Below are positions 1-7,435 of a DNA stretch of 21,343 bases, in pieces. The stretch is from NCBI GenBank assembly GCA_023443705.1, contig JAEZTD010000382.1:1-21343 (forward strand), in the 5' to 3' direction. The position numbers were made by a program, and so were the translations under genes. This stretch comes from Bacillota bacterium (lineage in GTDB: Bacteria > Bacillota > Clostridia > Christensenellales > Aristaeellaceae). Each line of letters opens with the position of its first letter. Positions within the stretch are counted from its first letter, which is position 1. The notes below the pieces were generated by a model. It did not search any database. It was given only the letters and a program-made list of their open reading frames with translations, and was not told where the DNA came from.

Positions 1-2010
1 GATGTGACCGTTCCCGGCATGCTCCACGCCAAGGCGCTGCGCGCGAAATATCCGCGGGCGCGGGTCGTCAGGATCGACCTCGCGAAGGCCCTCGCCCACC
101 CGGACTGCGCTCGCATCCTGACGGCGAAGGATGTACCCTTCAACAAGACCGGGCATCTGGTGCCCGACTGGGACGTTCTGATCGCCGAGGGCGACATCAC
201 CCGCTATGTGGGTGACGCCATCGTGCTGGCCGCCTCCGAAAGGCGCGAGGCGCTGGACGAGATCCTCGCCCTGGCCGAGGTCGAGTACGAAGTCCTGACG
301 CCGATGGCCACGCCGGATGAGGCGCTGGCGGACGGCGCGCCGAAGATCCACGAGGGCGGCAACATCCTGTTTCGGCAGGAAGTGAAGCGCGGCGACGCGG
401 ACGGGGCCATCATGAGGGCGGCCCACGTGGTCACCCGCGTATACGAAACCCCGATGACCGACCACGCCTTCATGGAGCCGGAGTGCGCCATCGCGCAGCC
501 GGACGGCGAAGGCGGCATCCTGCTCTTCACCGGCGCCCAGTCGGTGTACGACGAGCAGCGGGAGATCGCCCGCATGCTGTCGCTGCCCAAGGAGAAGGTG
601 CGCTCCCGCACGATGCTGGTGGGCGGCGGCTTCGGCGGCAAGGAGGACATGAGCGTACAGCACCACGCGGCGCTGATGGCGTATATAACCGGGCGGCCGG
701 TCAAGGTGCGCTTCTCCCGGGAGGAGAGCCTCCTCGTCCACACCAAGCGCCACGGCTCCCGCATCGAGATGACCACCGCCTGCGACGAAAGCGGCGTCAT
801 CACCGCCATGCGGGCGCGGATCGTGTTCGACACCGGCGCCTACGCGTCCCTCGGCGGCCCGGTGCTGCAGCGCGCCTGCACCCACGCGGGCGGGCCCTAC
901 AACTTCCAGAACGTGGACATCTCCGGCGTGGCGGTCTACACCAACAACGTGCCCGGCGGCGCGTTCCGCGGCTTCGGCGTGACGCAGAGCTGCTTTGCCG
1001 CCGAGATGAACCTGAACCTCCTGGCCGAGAAAGCGGGCATCTCCCCCTGGGAGATCCGCTACAAAAACGCCATCCGCCCCGGGCAGGTGCTGCCCAACGG
1101 GCAGATCGCGTCCCCCGACACCGCCTACGCCGAGTGCCTGGAGGCGGTCAGGGGTGCGTATGAGTCCAGTCCCTACGCCGGGATCGCCGGCGCGATGAAG
1201 AACAGCGGCCTGGGCGTCGGCATCCCGGACACCGGGCGGTGCGAGATCGTCATCCGGGACGGCGTGGCGCACATCCTGACTTCCGCCGCGTGCATGGGCC
1301 AGGGCATCGCGACCGTAATGATCCAGATGGCCGCCCAGGAGACCGGGCTTCCGGCGGAAATGTTCGCGCACGAGGCCGCGGACACCCTGATCACCCCGAA
1401 CTCCGGCACCTCCACCGCCAGCCGCCAGACCGTCTTTACCGGCGAGGCCACCCGCCGCGCCGCCCGCAAGATGGCGGACGCCCTCGCGGGGAGGCCGCTC
1501 TCGGCGCTGGAGGGCCATGGCTTCTACGGCGAGTACACCGGCGTTACCGACAAGATGGGCGCGGACGTGCCCAACCCGGTCAGCCACATCGCCTACGGCT
1601 ACGCCGCCCACGTGGTTGTGATGGATGAAAAGGGCAAGGTCGTCAAGGTCGTCGCCGCCCACGACGTGGGGCGCGCGGTCAACCCGAAGTCCTGCGAAGG
1701 GCAGATTGAGGGCGGCGTCGCGATGGGCCTCGGGTACGCGCTGACGGAGGATTTCGTCACCGAGGGCGGCTACGTCAAGACCACCTACGCGACCCTAGGC
1801 CTCTTCCGCGCCACCGAAATGCCGCCGGTCGAGGTGATCCTTCTCGGCAAGCCATCCGGCGAGCAGCCCGCCTTCGGCGTCAAGGGTGTCGGGGAAATCG
1901 CCACCATCCCCACCACCCCTGCGGCGGCCCACGCCCAGTACCGGGTGGACGGGGTCTTCCGCACGAAGCTGCCGCTTTCGGACACCGCGTACCGAAAGGG
2001 CAAGCCTTAA
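1..2010 (+). CDS. Xanthine dehydrogenase-type molybdenum hydroxylase, molybdopterin-binding part, 5'-truncated (probably selenium-dependent)
   Basis: The reading frame is open from base 1, so the N-terminus lies outside the window; the GTG at position 4 is not a credible start because it falls inside the conserved segment VPGMLHAKALRAKYPRARV. The visible part is about 669 residues of the Mo-binding portion of the xanthine dehydrogenase family. Counting from codon 2, I see the Mo-proximal Gln in GAQSVYDEQ (about 179), the cofactor loop GGGFGGKED (207-215), FRGFG (321-325), and the catalytic Glu in GVKGVGE (about 631). The family hydroxylates purines such as hypoxanthine or xanthine using a Mo cofactor in the cytoplasm. 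Assignment to the selenium-dependent branch (the type fusing an N-terminal 2Fe-2S domain) is inferred from the ygeX-ygeY-ygeW-arcC neighbours; the Fe-S part would be off-window. There is no in-frame TGA, and in this branch selenium is a labile cofactor rather than selenocysteine. The next gene starts 38 nt downstream, suggesting co-transcription. Confidence 0.9.
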   Translation, partial: DVTVPGMLHAKALRAKYPRARVVRIDLAKALAHPDCARILTAKDVPFNKTGHLVPDWDVLIAEGDITRYVGDAIVLAASERREALDEILALAEVEYEVLTPMATPDEALADGAPKIHEGGNILFRQEVKRGDADGAIMRAAHVVTRVYETPMTDHAFMEPECAIAQPDGEGGILLFTGAQSVYDEQREIARMLSLPKEKVRSRTMLVGGGFGGKEDMSVQHHAALMAYITGRPVKVRFSREESLLVHTKRHGSRIEMTTACDESGVITAMRARIVFDTGAYASLGGPVLQRACTHAGGPYNFQNVDISGVAVYTNNVPGGAFRGFGVTQSCFAAEMNLNLLAEKAGISPWEIRYKNAIRPGQVLPNGQIASPDTAYAECLEAVRGAYESSPYAGIAGAMKNSGLGVGIPDTGRCEIVIRDGVAHILTSAACMGQGIATVMIQMAAQETGLPAEMFAHEAADTLITPNSGTSTASRQTVFTGEATRRAARKMADALAGRPLSALEGHGFYGEYTGVTDKMGADVPNPVSHIAYGYAAHVVVMDEKGKVVKVVAAHDVGRAVNPKSCEGQIEGGVAMGLGYALTEDFVTEGGYVKTTYATLGLFRATEMPPVEVILLGKPSGEQPAFGVKGVGEIATIPTTPAAAHAQYRVDGVFRTKLPLSDTAYRKGKP

Positions 2011-2048
2011 AAGAGATTACCGCGGCCGAGGGCCGAAAGGAGTACACC

Positions 2049-3263
2049 ATGAAACCCATTGAGTGGACGCTGAACCAGATGCCAAAATCCGAAGACCTGC
2101 AGCTTAACGTGATGTCCCGCGAGAACGTAAAGCTCGCCCGGGGCTTTCACCAGAGCTTTCCGGAGTACACCGTTACGCCCCTTCAGCGCCTGAAGGAGCT
2201 GGCCGGGAAACTGGGCGTGAAGGAGGTCTTCGTCAAGGACGAGTCCTACCGCTTCGGCCTCAACGCCTTCAAGGTGCTGGGCGGCTCCTTCGCGATGGCC
2301 CGGTACATCGCGGACGCGCTGAAGATGAACGTGGGCAGCGTGGACTACGATTTCCTGAAATCCGAAAAATTGGAAAAGGAATTCGGCCAGGCAACCTTCT
2401 TTACGGCGACTGACGGCAACCACGGCCGCGGCGTGGCCTGGGCCGCGCGGCAGCTGGGGCAGAAGGCCGTCGTGCGCATGCCCAAGGGCACCGTGGACAT
2501 CCGCTACCAGAACATCAAAAAAGAGGGCGCGGAAGTCTCCATCGAGGACATGAACTATGACGACTGCGTGCGGCTCGCCGCCGCTCAGGCCGCCAAGACG
2601 CCCCGGGGCGTCATCGTGCAGGACACCGCGTGGGACGGCTACGAGGAAATCCCCTCCTGGATCATGCAGGGCTACGGCACGATGGCGATGGAGGCCGCGG
2701 AACAGCTGACCAAGGCCGGCTACCGCCGCCCGACCCACGTCATCGTTCAAGCGGGCGTGGGGTCGCTTGCGGGCGCGGTGACCGGGTTCTTCGCAAACCT
2801 GTTCCCGAACGACCCGCCCAAGGTGATCGTGGTCGAGGCCGACACCGCCGCGTGCCTGTACAAGGGCGCGGTGGCCGGCGACGGCAGCCCCCGCATCGTG
2901 GGCGGCGACCTTGAGACCATCATGGCCGGCCTCGCCTGCGGCGAGCCCAACACCATCTCCTGGGACATCCTGAGGAACCACGCCACCACCTTCGCCGCCT
3001 GCCCCGACTGGGTCAGCGCCAAGGGCATGCGCATGCTGGGCGCCCCGGTGAAGGGCGACCCCCAGGTGACGAGCGGCGAATCCGGCGCGGTGGGGCTGGG
3101 GCTTCTGGCCGCGCTCTGCGAGGACGGCGATTACGAGCGGTTCAAGCGGGCGGTGGGCATCGACGAGACCAGCGTGGTGCTCATGTTCTCCACCGAGGGC
3201 GACACCGACCCGGAGAACTACCGCCGCGTCGTGTGGGATGGGAAATATCCGTCCTGCGAATGA
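2049..3263 (+). CDS. ygeX: 2,3-diaminopropionate ammonia-lyase (YgeX/DpaL)
   Basis: This is a full-length 404-residue PLP enzyme of fold type II. It converts 2,3-diaminopropionate to pyruvate and two ammonia. The Schiff-base lysine is K75 in LNAFKVLGG. The motif TDGNHGRG has Asp122, QDTAWDGYEE has Asp192, and the glycine-rich phosphate loop is QAGVGSLAG (about 234-242). These match the Lys/Asp/Asp set known for the E. coli enzyme. The ATG is preceded by AAAGGAG at 2036-2042 with proper spacing. It sits directly behind the molybdenum hydroxylase and ahead of ygeY, the order found in selenium/purine-catabolism clusters, where it is thought to handle an intermediate of urate breakdown. The stop codon (3261-3263) lies inside the first hairpin of the array that follows. 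Confidence 0.95.
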   Translation: MKPIEWTLNQMPKSEDLQLNVMSRENVKLARGFHQSFPEYTVTPLQRLKELAGKLGVKEVFVKDESYRFGLNAFKVLGGSFAMARYIADALKMNVGSVDYDFLKSEKLEKEFGQATFFTATDGNHGRGVAWAARQLGQKAVVRMPKGTVDIRYQNIKKEGAEVSIEDMNYDDCVRLAAAQAAKTPRGVIVQDTAWDGYEEIPSWIMQGYGTMAMEAAEQLTKAGYRRPTHVIVQAGVGSLAGAVTGFFANLFPNDPPKVIVVEADTAACLYKGAVAGDGSPRIVGGDLETIMAGLACGEPNTISWDILRNHATTFAACPDWVSAKGMRMLGAPVKGDPQVTSGESGAVGLGLLAALCEDGDYERFKRAVGIDETSVVLMFSTEGDTDPENYRRVVWDGKYPSCE

Positions 3264-3496
3264 AATCTGCTTTGCGGCTTTCATTCGGTTTGGAACGGGG
3301 CCGGTTTCCTGAAACGCTGCGGCGTTTCCGGGCGGAAACCGGAACGGGAGCGCTTTCCCCGTCGGCCGGGCAGGCTCGGCCTTTGGGGGAAAGCCAATTC
3401 CGCCGAGCATGTCGCCGGAATTGATGGAATGTGGAAAGGGCTGCGCCCTCTCCACCCTCTCCCAAGAACCAGTTTAACGCGCCGGGGGGCCCGGCG
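3257..3496 (+). other. Intergenic array of six consecutive hairpins
   Basis: Six inverted repeats fill the ygeX-ygeY gap. (1) CGAATGAAA at 3257-3265 pairs with 3279-3287 and includes the ygeX stop. (2) A nested pair has outer stem CCGGTTTC 3301-3308 with 3335-3342 and inner stem GAAACGC 3311-3317 with 3322-3328. (3) GCTTTCCCC 3352-3360 pairs with 3386-3394, with inner GGCCG 3364-3368 and 3377-3381. (4) AATTCCG 3396-3402 pairs with 3416-3422. (5) GTGGAAAGGGC 3431-3441 pairs with 3445-3455 with one mismatch. (6) CGCCGGG 3480-3486 pairs with 3490-3496. None is followed by a T-run, so they are not standard terminators. The third stem's sequence 3324-3330 can also pair with 3333-3339, giving an alternative fold of hairpin 2. 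No gene is supported here. Confidence 0.8.
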
Positions 3497-3530
3497 GGAA
3501 TGGCTTGACACAATAGAGGAGGAAAACACC

Positions 3531-4724
3531 ATGGATTTTGACCGCATCAAATCATCCGCCGAAGGCTACAAGGCCGCAATGACCAAGTTTCTGAGGGACC
3601 TGATCGCCATCCCCGGCGAGAGCTGCGGCGAGGAAGGTCACATCCGCCGCATCGCGAAGGAAATGGAAGCCGTGGGCTTCGACAAGGTCGAGATCGACCC
3701 GATGGGGAACGTCCTGGGCTACATGGGCACGGGCAAGACGCTCATCGCCTACGACGCCCACATCGACACCGTCGGCATCGGCAACCGCGCCAACTGGACC
3801 TTCGATCCTTACGAGGGCTATGAGAACGACGAGGAGATCGGCGGCCGCGGCGCGTCCGACCAGATGGGCGGCATCGTCAGCGCCGTGTACGGCGCGAAGA
3901 TCATGAAGGATCTGGGCCTTCTGTCCGACAAGTACACCGTGCTCGTCACCGGAACCGTGCAGGAGGAAGACTGCGACGGCCTGTGCTGGCAGTACATCGT
4001 GAACGAAGGCAAGGTGAAGCCGGAGTTCGTGGTCATCACCGAGCCGACCGACGGCAACATCTACCGCGGCCAGCGCGGCCGCATGGAAATCCGCGTGGAC
4101 GTTCAGGGCGTCAGCTGCCACGGCTCCGCGCCGGAGCGCGGCGACAACGCCATCTACAAAATGGCCGAAATCCTGCTCGAGATCAAGGAACTCAATAACC
4201 GCCTCCACTACGATCCGTTCCTCGGCAAAGGCACCGTCACCACCAGCGAAATCTTCTTCACGTCGCCTTCCCGCTGCGCGGTGGCCGACAGCTGCTCCGT
4301 TTCGCTGGACCGCCGCCTGACCGACGGCGAAACCTACCAGATGGCACTTGAAGAAGTCGCGAACCTGCCCGCCTGCCAGAAATACGGCGCGAAGGTGTCC
4401 ATGTACACCTACGAGCGCCCCTCCTGGACGGGTCTTACCTACCCGACCGACTGCTACTTCCCCACCTGGGTCATCCCGGAGGATCACCCCGCCACCCAGG
4501 CGATGGTGGAATCCTTCCGCGGTATGTACGGCGAGCCGCTGGTTGACAAGTGGACCTTCTCCACCAACGGCGTTTCGATCATGGGCCGCTACGGCATCCC
4601 CTGCATCGGCTTCGGCCCCGGCAAGGAGAAGGAAGCCCACGCCCCCAACGAGAAGACCTGGAAGGCCGACCTCGTCAAGTGCGCGGCGGTGTACGCGGCG
4701 ATGCCCACGCTCTACTGCAAGTAA
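3531..4724 (+). CDS. ygeY: YgeY-family M20 metallohydrolase (selenium metabolism-linked hydrolase)
   Basis: 397 residues. I chose the ATG at 3531 because GAGGAGG lies at 3516-3522 and the frame upstream is only the hairpin array. The M20 peptidase/deacylase metal site is complete: H77 and D79 in DAHIDT, D110 in GASDQMGG, E145/E146 in TVQEED, E171 in TEPTDG, and H370 in HAPNE. H197 in CHGSAP marks the lid/dimerisation domain. The family is related to ArgE/DapE-type amidohydrolases. It always keeps company with ygeX and ygeW in purine/selenium clusters and was placed in the anaerobic urate-degradation locus, where it probably hydrolyses an N-acyl or carbamoyl intermediate. The exact substrate cannot be read from sequence. 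The stop is followed two bases later by a hairpin. Confidence 0.93.
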   Translation: MDFDRIKSSAEGYKAAMTKFLRDLIAIPGESCGEEGHIRRIAKEMEAVGFDKVEIDPMGNVLGYMGTGKTLIAYDAHIDTVGIGNRANWTFDPYEGYENDEEIGGRGASDQMGGIVSAVYGAKIMKDLGLLSDKYTVLVTGTVQEEDCDGLCWQYIVNEGKVKPEFVVITEPTDGNIYRGQRGRMEIRVDVQGVSCHGSAPERGDNAIYKMAEILLEIKELNNRLHYDPFLGKGTVTTSEIFFTSPSRCAVADSCSVSLDRRLTDGETYQMALEEVANLPACQKYGAKVSMYTYERPSWTGLTYPTDCYFPTWVIPEDHPATQAMVESFRGMYGEPLVDKWTFSTNGVSIMGRYGIPCIGFGPGKEKEAHAPNEKTWKADLVKCAAVYAAMPTLYCK

Positions 4725-4726
4725 TT

Positions 4727-4787
4727 CCTTCAAAACCGCTTTGCGCTTTTGAAGGAGAGCGCCGAAGATCCATTGGGTCTTCGGCGC
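4727..4787 (+). other. Two consecutive hairpins after ygeY
   Basis: CCTTCAAAA 4727-4735 pairs perfectly with TTTTGAAGG 4747-4755 around the loop CCGCTTTGCGC. It is followed at once by GCGCCGAAGA 4759-4768 pairing with TCTTCGGCGC 4778-4787. The first has no poly-T tail and its loop resembles that of the hairpin after ygeX (TCTGCTTTGCGGC at 3266-3278). The second hairpin belongs to the dispersed element described next. Confidence 0.75.
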
Positions 4788-4923
4788 GTAAGGAAGACTG
4801 CGTGCGCCTGAGATCCTCACGGCTTTCCGGGCGGCGCACTGACGGATGGAATGTTTTACGCCGCCAGTGTGCGCACTGGCCGCGCAAAACCATTCCCGGC
4901 GTACACGCCGCCGGGAATGATTG
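4759..4923. repeat. Dispersed intergenic element, copy 1
   Basis: The body 4801-4923 aligns by eye with 9787-9903. Both begin CGTGCG(C/G)CTGA and share GGGCGGCGCAC, a central GTGCGCAC region, CCGGC(G/A)TACACGC and GATTGAA. Each body is preceded by a hairpin (4759-4787 here). Copy 1 also holds GCCAGTG 4863-4869 pairing with 4874-4880, and CATTCCCGGCG 4891-4901 pairing with 4909-4919. It fills most of the ygeY-ygeW gap. The final hairpin resembles the perfect hairpin at 7281-7315. No protein-coding content is credible. The element may be a mobile or amplified structured repeat of this genome. Confidence 0.7.
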
Positions 4924-5006
4924 AATCGCGGGGCTTGCCACCGGATGCCCCGAACCCCGGGTTTGGAACGGCTAGAATACCACCAACAGGATAAGGAGCG
5001 AGACAC

Positions 5007-6194
5007 ATGAAAAACCCCGTTGAGACCCTGAAGAAGCTGGATTATTCCAAGATGTTCGAAGGCGATTTCTTTCTGACCTGGGAAAAGTCCAAAGACGAGA
5101 TCCTGAGCGTGTTTGCCGTCGCCGACGCGCTGCGCGACCTCAGAAGCCGCAACATCTCCACCCGCATCTTTGACAGCGGTCTGGGCGTGTCGCTCTTCCG
5201 CGACAACTCCACCCGCACCCGCTTCTCCTTCGCCTCCGCGTGCAACCTCCTGGGCCTCGCGGTGCAGGATCTGGACGAGGGCAAGAGCCAGATCGCCCAC
5301 GGCGAAACCGTGCGCGAGACGGCCAACATGATCTCCTTCATGGCGGACGTCATCGGCATCCGGGACGACATGTACATCGGCAAGGGCAACACCTACATGC
5401 ACGAGGTCGTGGACGCGGTGACCCAGGGCTATCAGGACGGCGTTCTGGAGCAGAAGCCCACGCTTGTCAACCTTCAGTGCGACATCGACCACCCCACCCA
5501 GGCGATGGCCGACATGCTGCACCTGGTCCACCACTTCGGCGGCGTCGAGAACATGAAGGGCAAGAAGATCGCCATGACCTGGGCCTACTCCCCCAGCTAC
5601 GGCAAGCCCCTCTCCGTGCCCCAGGGCGTCGTGGGCCTCATGAGCCGCTTCGGAATGGACGTGGTGCTGGCCCATCCCGAAGGGTATGAGATCATGCCCG
5701 AGGTCGAGGCCGTCGCCGCCAAGAACGCCCGGGAAACCGGCGGCTCCTTCCGCCGCGTGAACTCGATGGCCGAGGCCTTCGAGGGCGCCGACATCGTCTA
5801 CCCCAAGAGCTGGGCGCCCTTCGCCGCGATGGAGAAGCGCACGAACCTCTACGGCGAGGGCGACTTCGACGGCATCAAGGCCCTCGAAAAGGAACTGCTC
5901 GCCCAGAACGCCCAGCACAAGGACTGGGAGTGCACCGAGGAATTGATGGCAAAGACCAACGGCGGCAAGGCGCTGTACCTGCACTGCCTGCCTGCGGACA
6001 TCACCGGCGTCAGCTGCAAGCAGGGTGAAGTCGCGGCCTCCGTGTTCGACCGCTACCGCACCCCGCTCTACAAGGAAGCGTCCTTCAAGCCCTACATCAT
6101 CGCCGCCATGATCTTCCTGGCCAAGATGAAGAACCCCATCGAGGCCCTTGAGGCCCTCGAGGCGCAGGGTTTCCCGCGCCGGTTTGAGGAGTAA
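5007..6194 (+). CDS. ygeW: YgeW knotted carbamoyltransferase
   Basis: 395 residues of the aspartate/ornithine carbamoyltransferase superfamily. The carbamoyl-phosphate loop STRTR is at 68-72, HPTQ at 162-165 and HCLP at 326-329; all are intact, so an active enzyme is likely. YgeW proteins lack the usual ornithine or aspartate specificity loops and their acceptor has long been uncertain. In the urate locus the enzyme is thought to run catabolically, releasing carbamoyl phosphate from a ureido intermediate for the carbamate kinase encoded next. AAGGAG at 4993-4998 fixes the ATG at 5007. It is followed by a 127-nt gap containing two strong hairpins before arcC. Confidence 0.93.
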   Translation: MKNPVETLKKLDYSKMFEGDFFLTWEKSKDEILSVFAVADALRDLRSRNISTRIFDSGLGVSLFRDNSTRTRFSFASACNLLGLAVQDLDEGKSQIAHGETVRETANMISFMADVIGIRDDMYIGKGNTYMHEVVDAVTQGYQDGVLEQKPTLVNLQCDIDHPTQAMADMLHLVHHFGGVENMKGKKIAMTWAYSPSYGKPLSVPQGVVGLMSRFGMDVVLAHPEGYEIMPEVEAVAAKNARETGGSFRRVNSMAEAFEGADIVYPKSWAPFAAMEKRTNLYGEGDFDGIKALEKELLAQNAQHKDWECTEELMAKTNGGKALYLHCLPADITGVSCKQGEVAASVFDRYRTPLYKEASFKPYIIAAMIFLAKMKNPIEALEALEAQGFPRRFEE

Positions 6195-6222
6195 GCGGAA
6201 CAGTATCCATCATGCGGGGAGT

Positions 6223-6278
6223 CCGGAGGGCATCATGCCCTCTGGCGGGGGAGCGGGGGCCGCGCCCCCGCTGCTCCC
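6223..6278 (+). other. Paired hairpins in the ygeW-arcC gap
   Basis: CCGGAGGGCA 6223-6232 pairs with TGCCCTCTGG 6236-6245 (one G-T pair) around a 3-nt loop. GCGGGGGC 6253-6260 then pairs with GCCCCCGC 6264-6271, and flanking GGGA 6249-6252 can pair with TCCC 6275-6278. There is no T-run. They lie in the leader of arcC and could limit read-through, block decay or tune translation. Confidence 0.7.
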
Positions 6279-6321
6279 TTCTCATTATCACGCCAAAGAT
6301 GGCGAACGCCGAGGAGGGCGT

Positions 6322-7254
6322 ATGGGCAAACGAATTGTCATCGCGCTGGGCGGAAACGCGCTGGGCAACAACCTGCCGGAGCAGATGGCCGCGGTCAAGA
6401 AGACCGCCGTAGCCATCGCGGAACTGATCGAAAACGGTCACGAGGTGGTGCTGTCCCACGGGAACGGCCCCCAGGTGGGCATGATCCAGGAGGCCATGGG
6501 CGAATACGGGAAGCTGCACAACATCCCGCGCATCCCGCTTTCGGTGTGCGTCGCCATGAGCCAGGGCTACATCGGGTATGACCTGCAGAACGCGCTGCGG
6601 GAGGAACTGCTCACTCGCGGCATCGCGAAGCCGGTTTCGACGGTTCTGACGCAGGTGCGCGTCGACCCTGAGGACCCCGCCTTTTTGAACCCCACCAAGC
6701 CCATCGGCCAGTTTATGTCAAAGGAAGAGGCCGACGAGATGGTGGAGGCGCGGGGCTGGGTCGTGAAGGAGGACGCGGGCCGCGGATATCGCCGGGTCGT
6801 GGCGTCCCCGAAGCCGGTGGAGATCGTCGAGATCGAGACCATCCGGGATCTGATGAAAGCCGGACAGGTAGTCGTCGCCGCGGGCGGCGGCGGCATCCCG
6901 GTGGTCGCAGAAGGGCTGCATTTGAAGGGCGTGCCCGCCGTCATCGACAAGGATTTCGCCAGCGAACGCCTGGCGGAGATGATCGACGCGGATTGCCTCA
7001 TCATCCTGACCGCCGTCGAGAAGGTGGCCATCAACTTCAAAAAGCCCGACGAGAAATGGCTGAGCGAACTGACCGTGCGCGAAGCCGAAGAATACGTGAA
7101 AGCGGGCCATTTCGCCCCCGGCTCCATGCTGCCCAAGGTGGAGGCCGCCATGCGGTTCGCCGCGAGCAAGCCGGGCCGCTACGCGCTGATCACGCTGCTT
7201 GAAAAGGCGCTGGACGGCGTCGAAGGCCGCACCGGCACGGTGATCCGGGAATAA
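6322..7254 (+). CDS. arcC: Carbamate kinase
   Basis: 310 residues, normal length for the family, which makes ATP from carbamoyl phosphate and ADP in the cytoplasm. Visible motifs are ALGGNAL (8-14), SHGNGPQVG (45-53), AAGGGGIPV (186-194), DKDFASERLA (209-218) and GSMLPKVEAA near the C-terminus. The ATG at 6322 is preceded by GAGGAGG at 6311-6317; the frame extends further upstream but only through the hairpin region, so the longer version is unlikely. In this cluster (as with E. coli YqeA) it should be the energy-conserving step downstream of YgeW rather than part of arginine deimination, since no arcA or arcB is present here. Confidence 0.95.
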   Translation: MGKRIVIALGGNALGNNLPEQMAAVKKTAVAIAELIENGHEVVLSHGNGPQVGMIQEAMGEYGKLHNIPRIPLSVCVAMSQGYIGYDLQNALREELLTRGIAKPVSTVLTQVRVDPEDPAFLNPTKPIGQFMSKEEADEMVEARGWVVKEDAGRGYRRVVASPKPVEIVEIETIRDLMKAGQVVVAAGGGGIPVVAEGLHLKGVPAVIDKDFASERLAEMIDADCLIILTAVEKVAINFKKPDEKWLSELTVREAEEYVKAGHFAPGSMLPKVEAAMRFAASKPGRYALITLLEKALDGVEGRTGTVIRE

Positions 7255-7280
7255 GAAGCCGCAACAAGGCATCCCATTTC

Positions 7281-7317
7281 AATCGTTCCCGGCGACGTGC
7301 GCGCCGGGAACGATTTT
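7281..7317 (+). terminator. Terminator-like perfect hairpin after arcC
   Basis: AATCGTTCCCGGCG 7281-7294 pairs perfectly over 14 bp with 7302-7315 around a 7-nt loop, followed by TT and a weak T-rich stretch. It closes the catabolic unit 27 nt after the arcC stop. Its core, TTCCCGGCG with CGCCGGGAA, is shared with the last hairpin of dispersed element copy 1. Confidence 0.75.
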
Positions 7318-7368
7318 ACTCCTTTGGGCGCAAGCCTCCGCATCTGTATTTCTTAACACGCCCCGCGC

Positions 7369-7397
7369 TTGACAGGCCGCCCCGGCTGTGGTATATT
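7369..7397 (+). promoter_or_regulatory. Sigma-A type promoter for the amino-acid ABC importer
   Basis: TTGACA at 7369-7374 is a perfect -35 box, separated by 17 bp from TATATT at 7392-7397. A TG at 7389-7390 makes an extended -10. It lies 39 nt before the binding-protein start, so the importer is transcribed independently of the catabolic genes. Confidence 0.85.
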
Positions 7398-7435
7398 TTA
7401 TCACGTTAGCAAAGTAAAGCGCGGAGGGATAGACG

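Noticed and set aside
4..6. GTG as start codon of the molybdenum hydroxylase
   Set aside because: It lies within a conserved internal motif, there is no RBS in view, and the frame is open to the window edge.
3504..3509. TTGACA just upstream of ygeY
   Set aside because: Only 21 nt separate it from the start codon and no -10 box fits between.
3552..5984. Very long open frame on the minus strand opposite ygeY and ygeW
   Set aside because: It mirrors GC-biased codons of two conserved + strand enzymes, is His/Val/Ala-rich, crosses the repeat element and has no family match.
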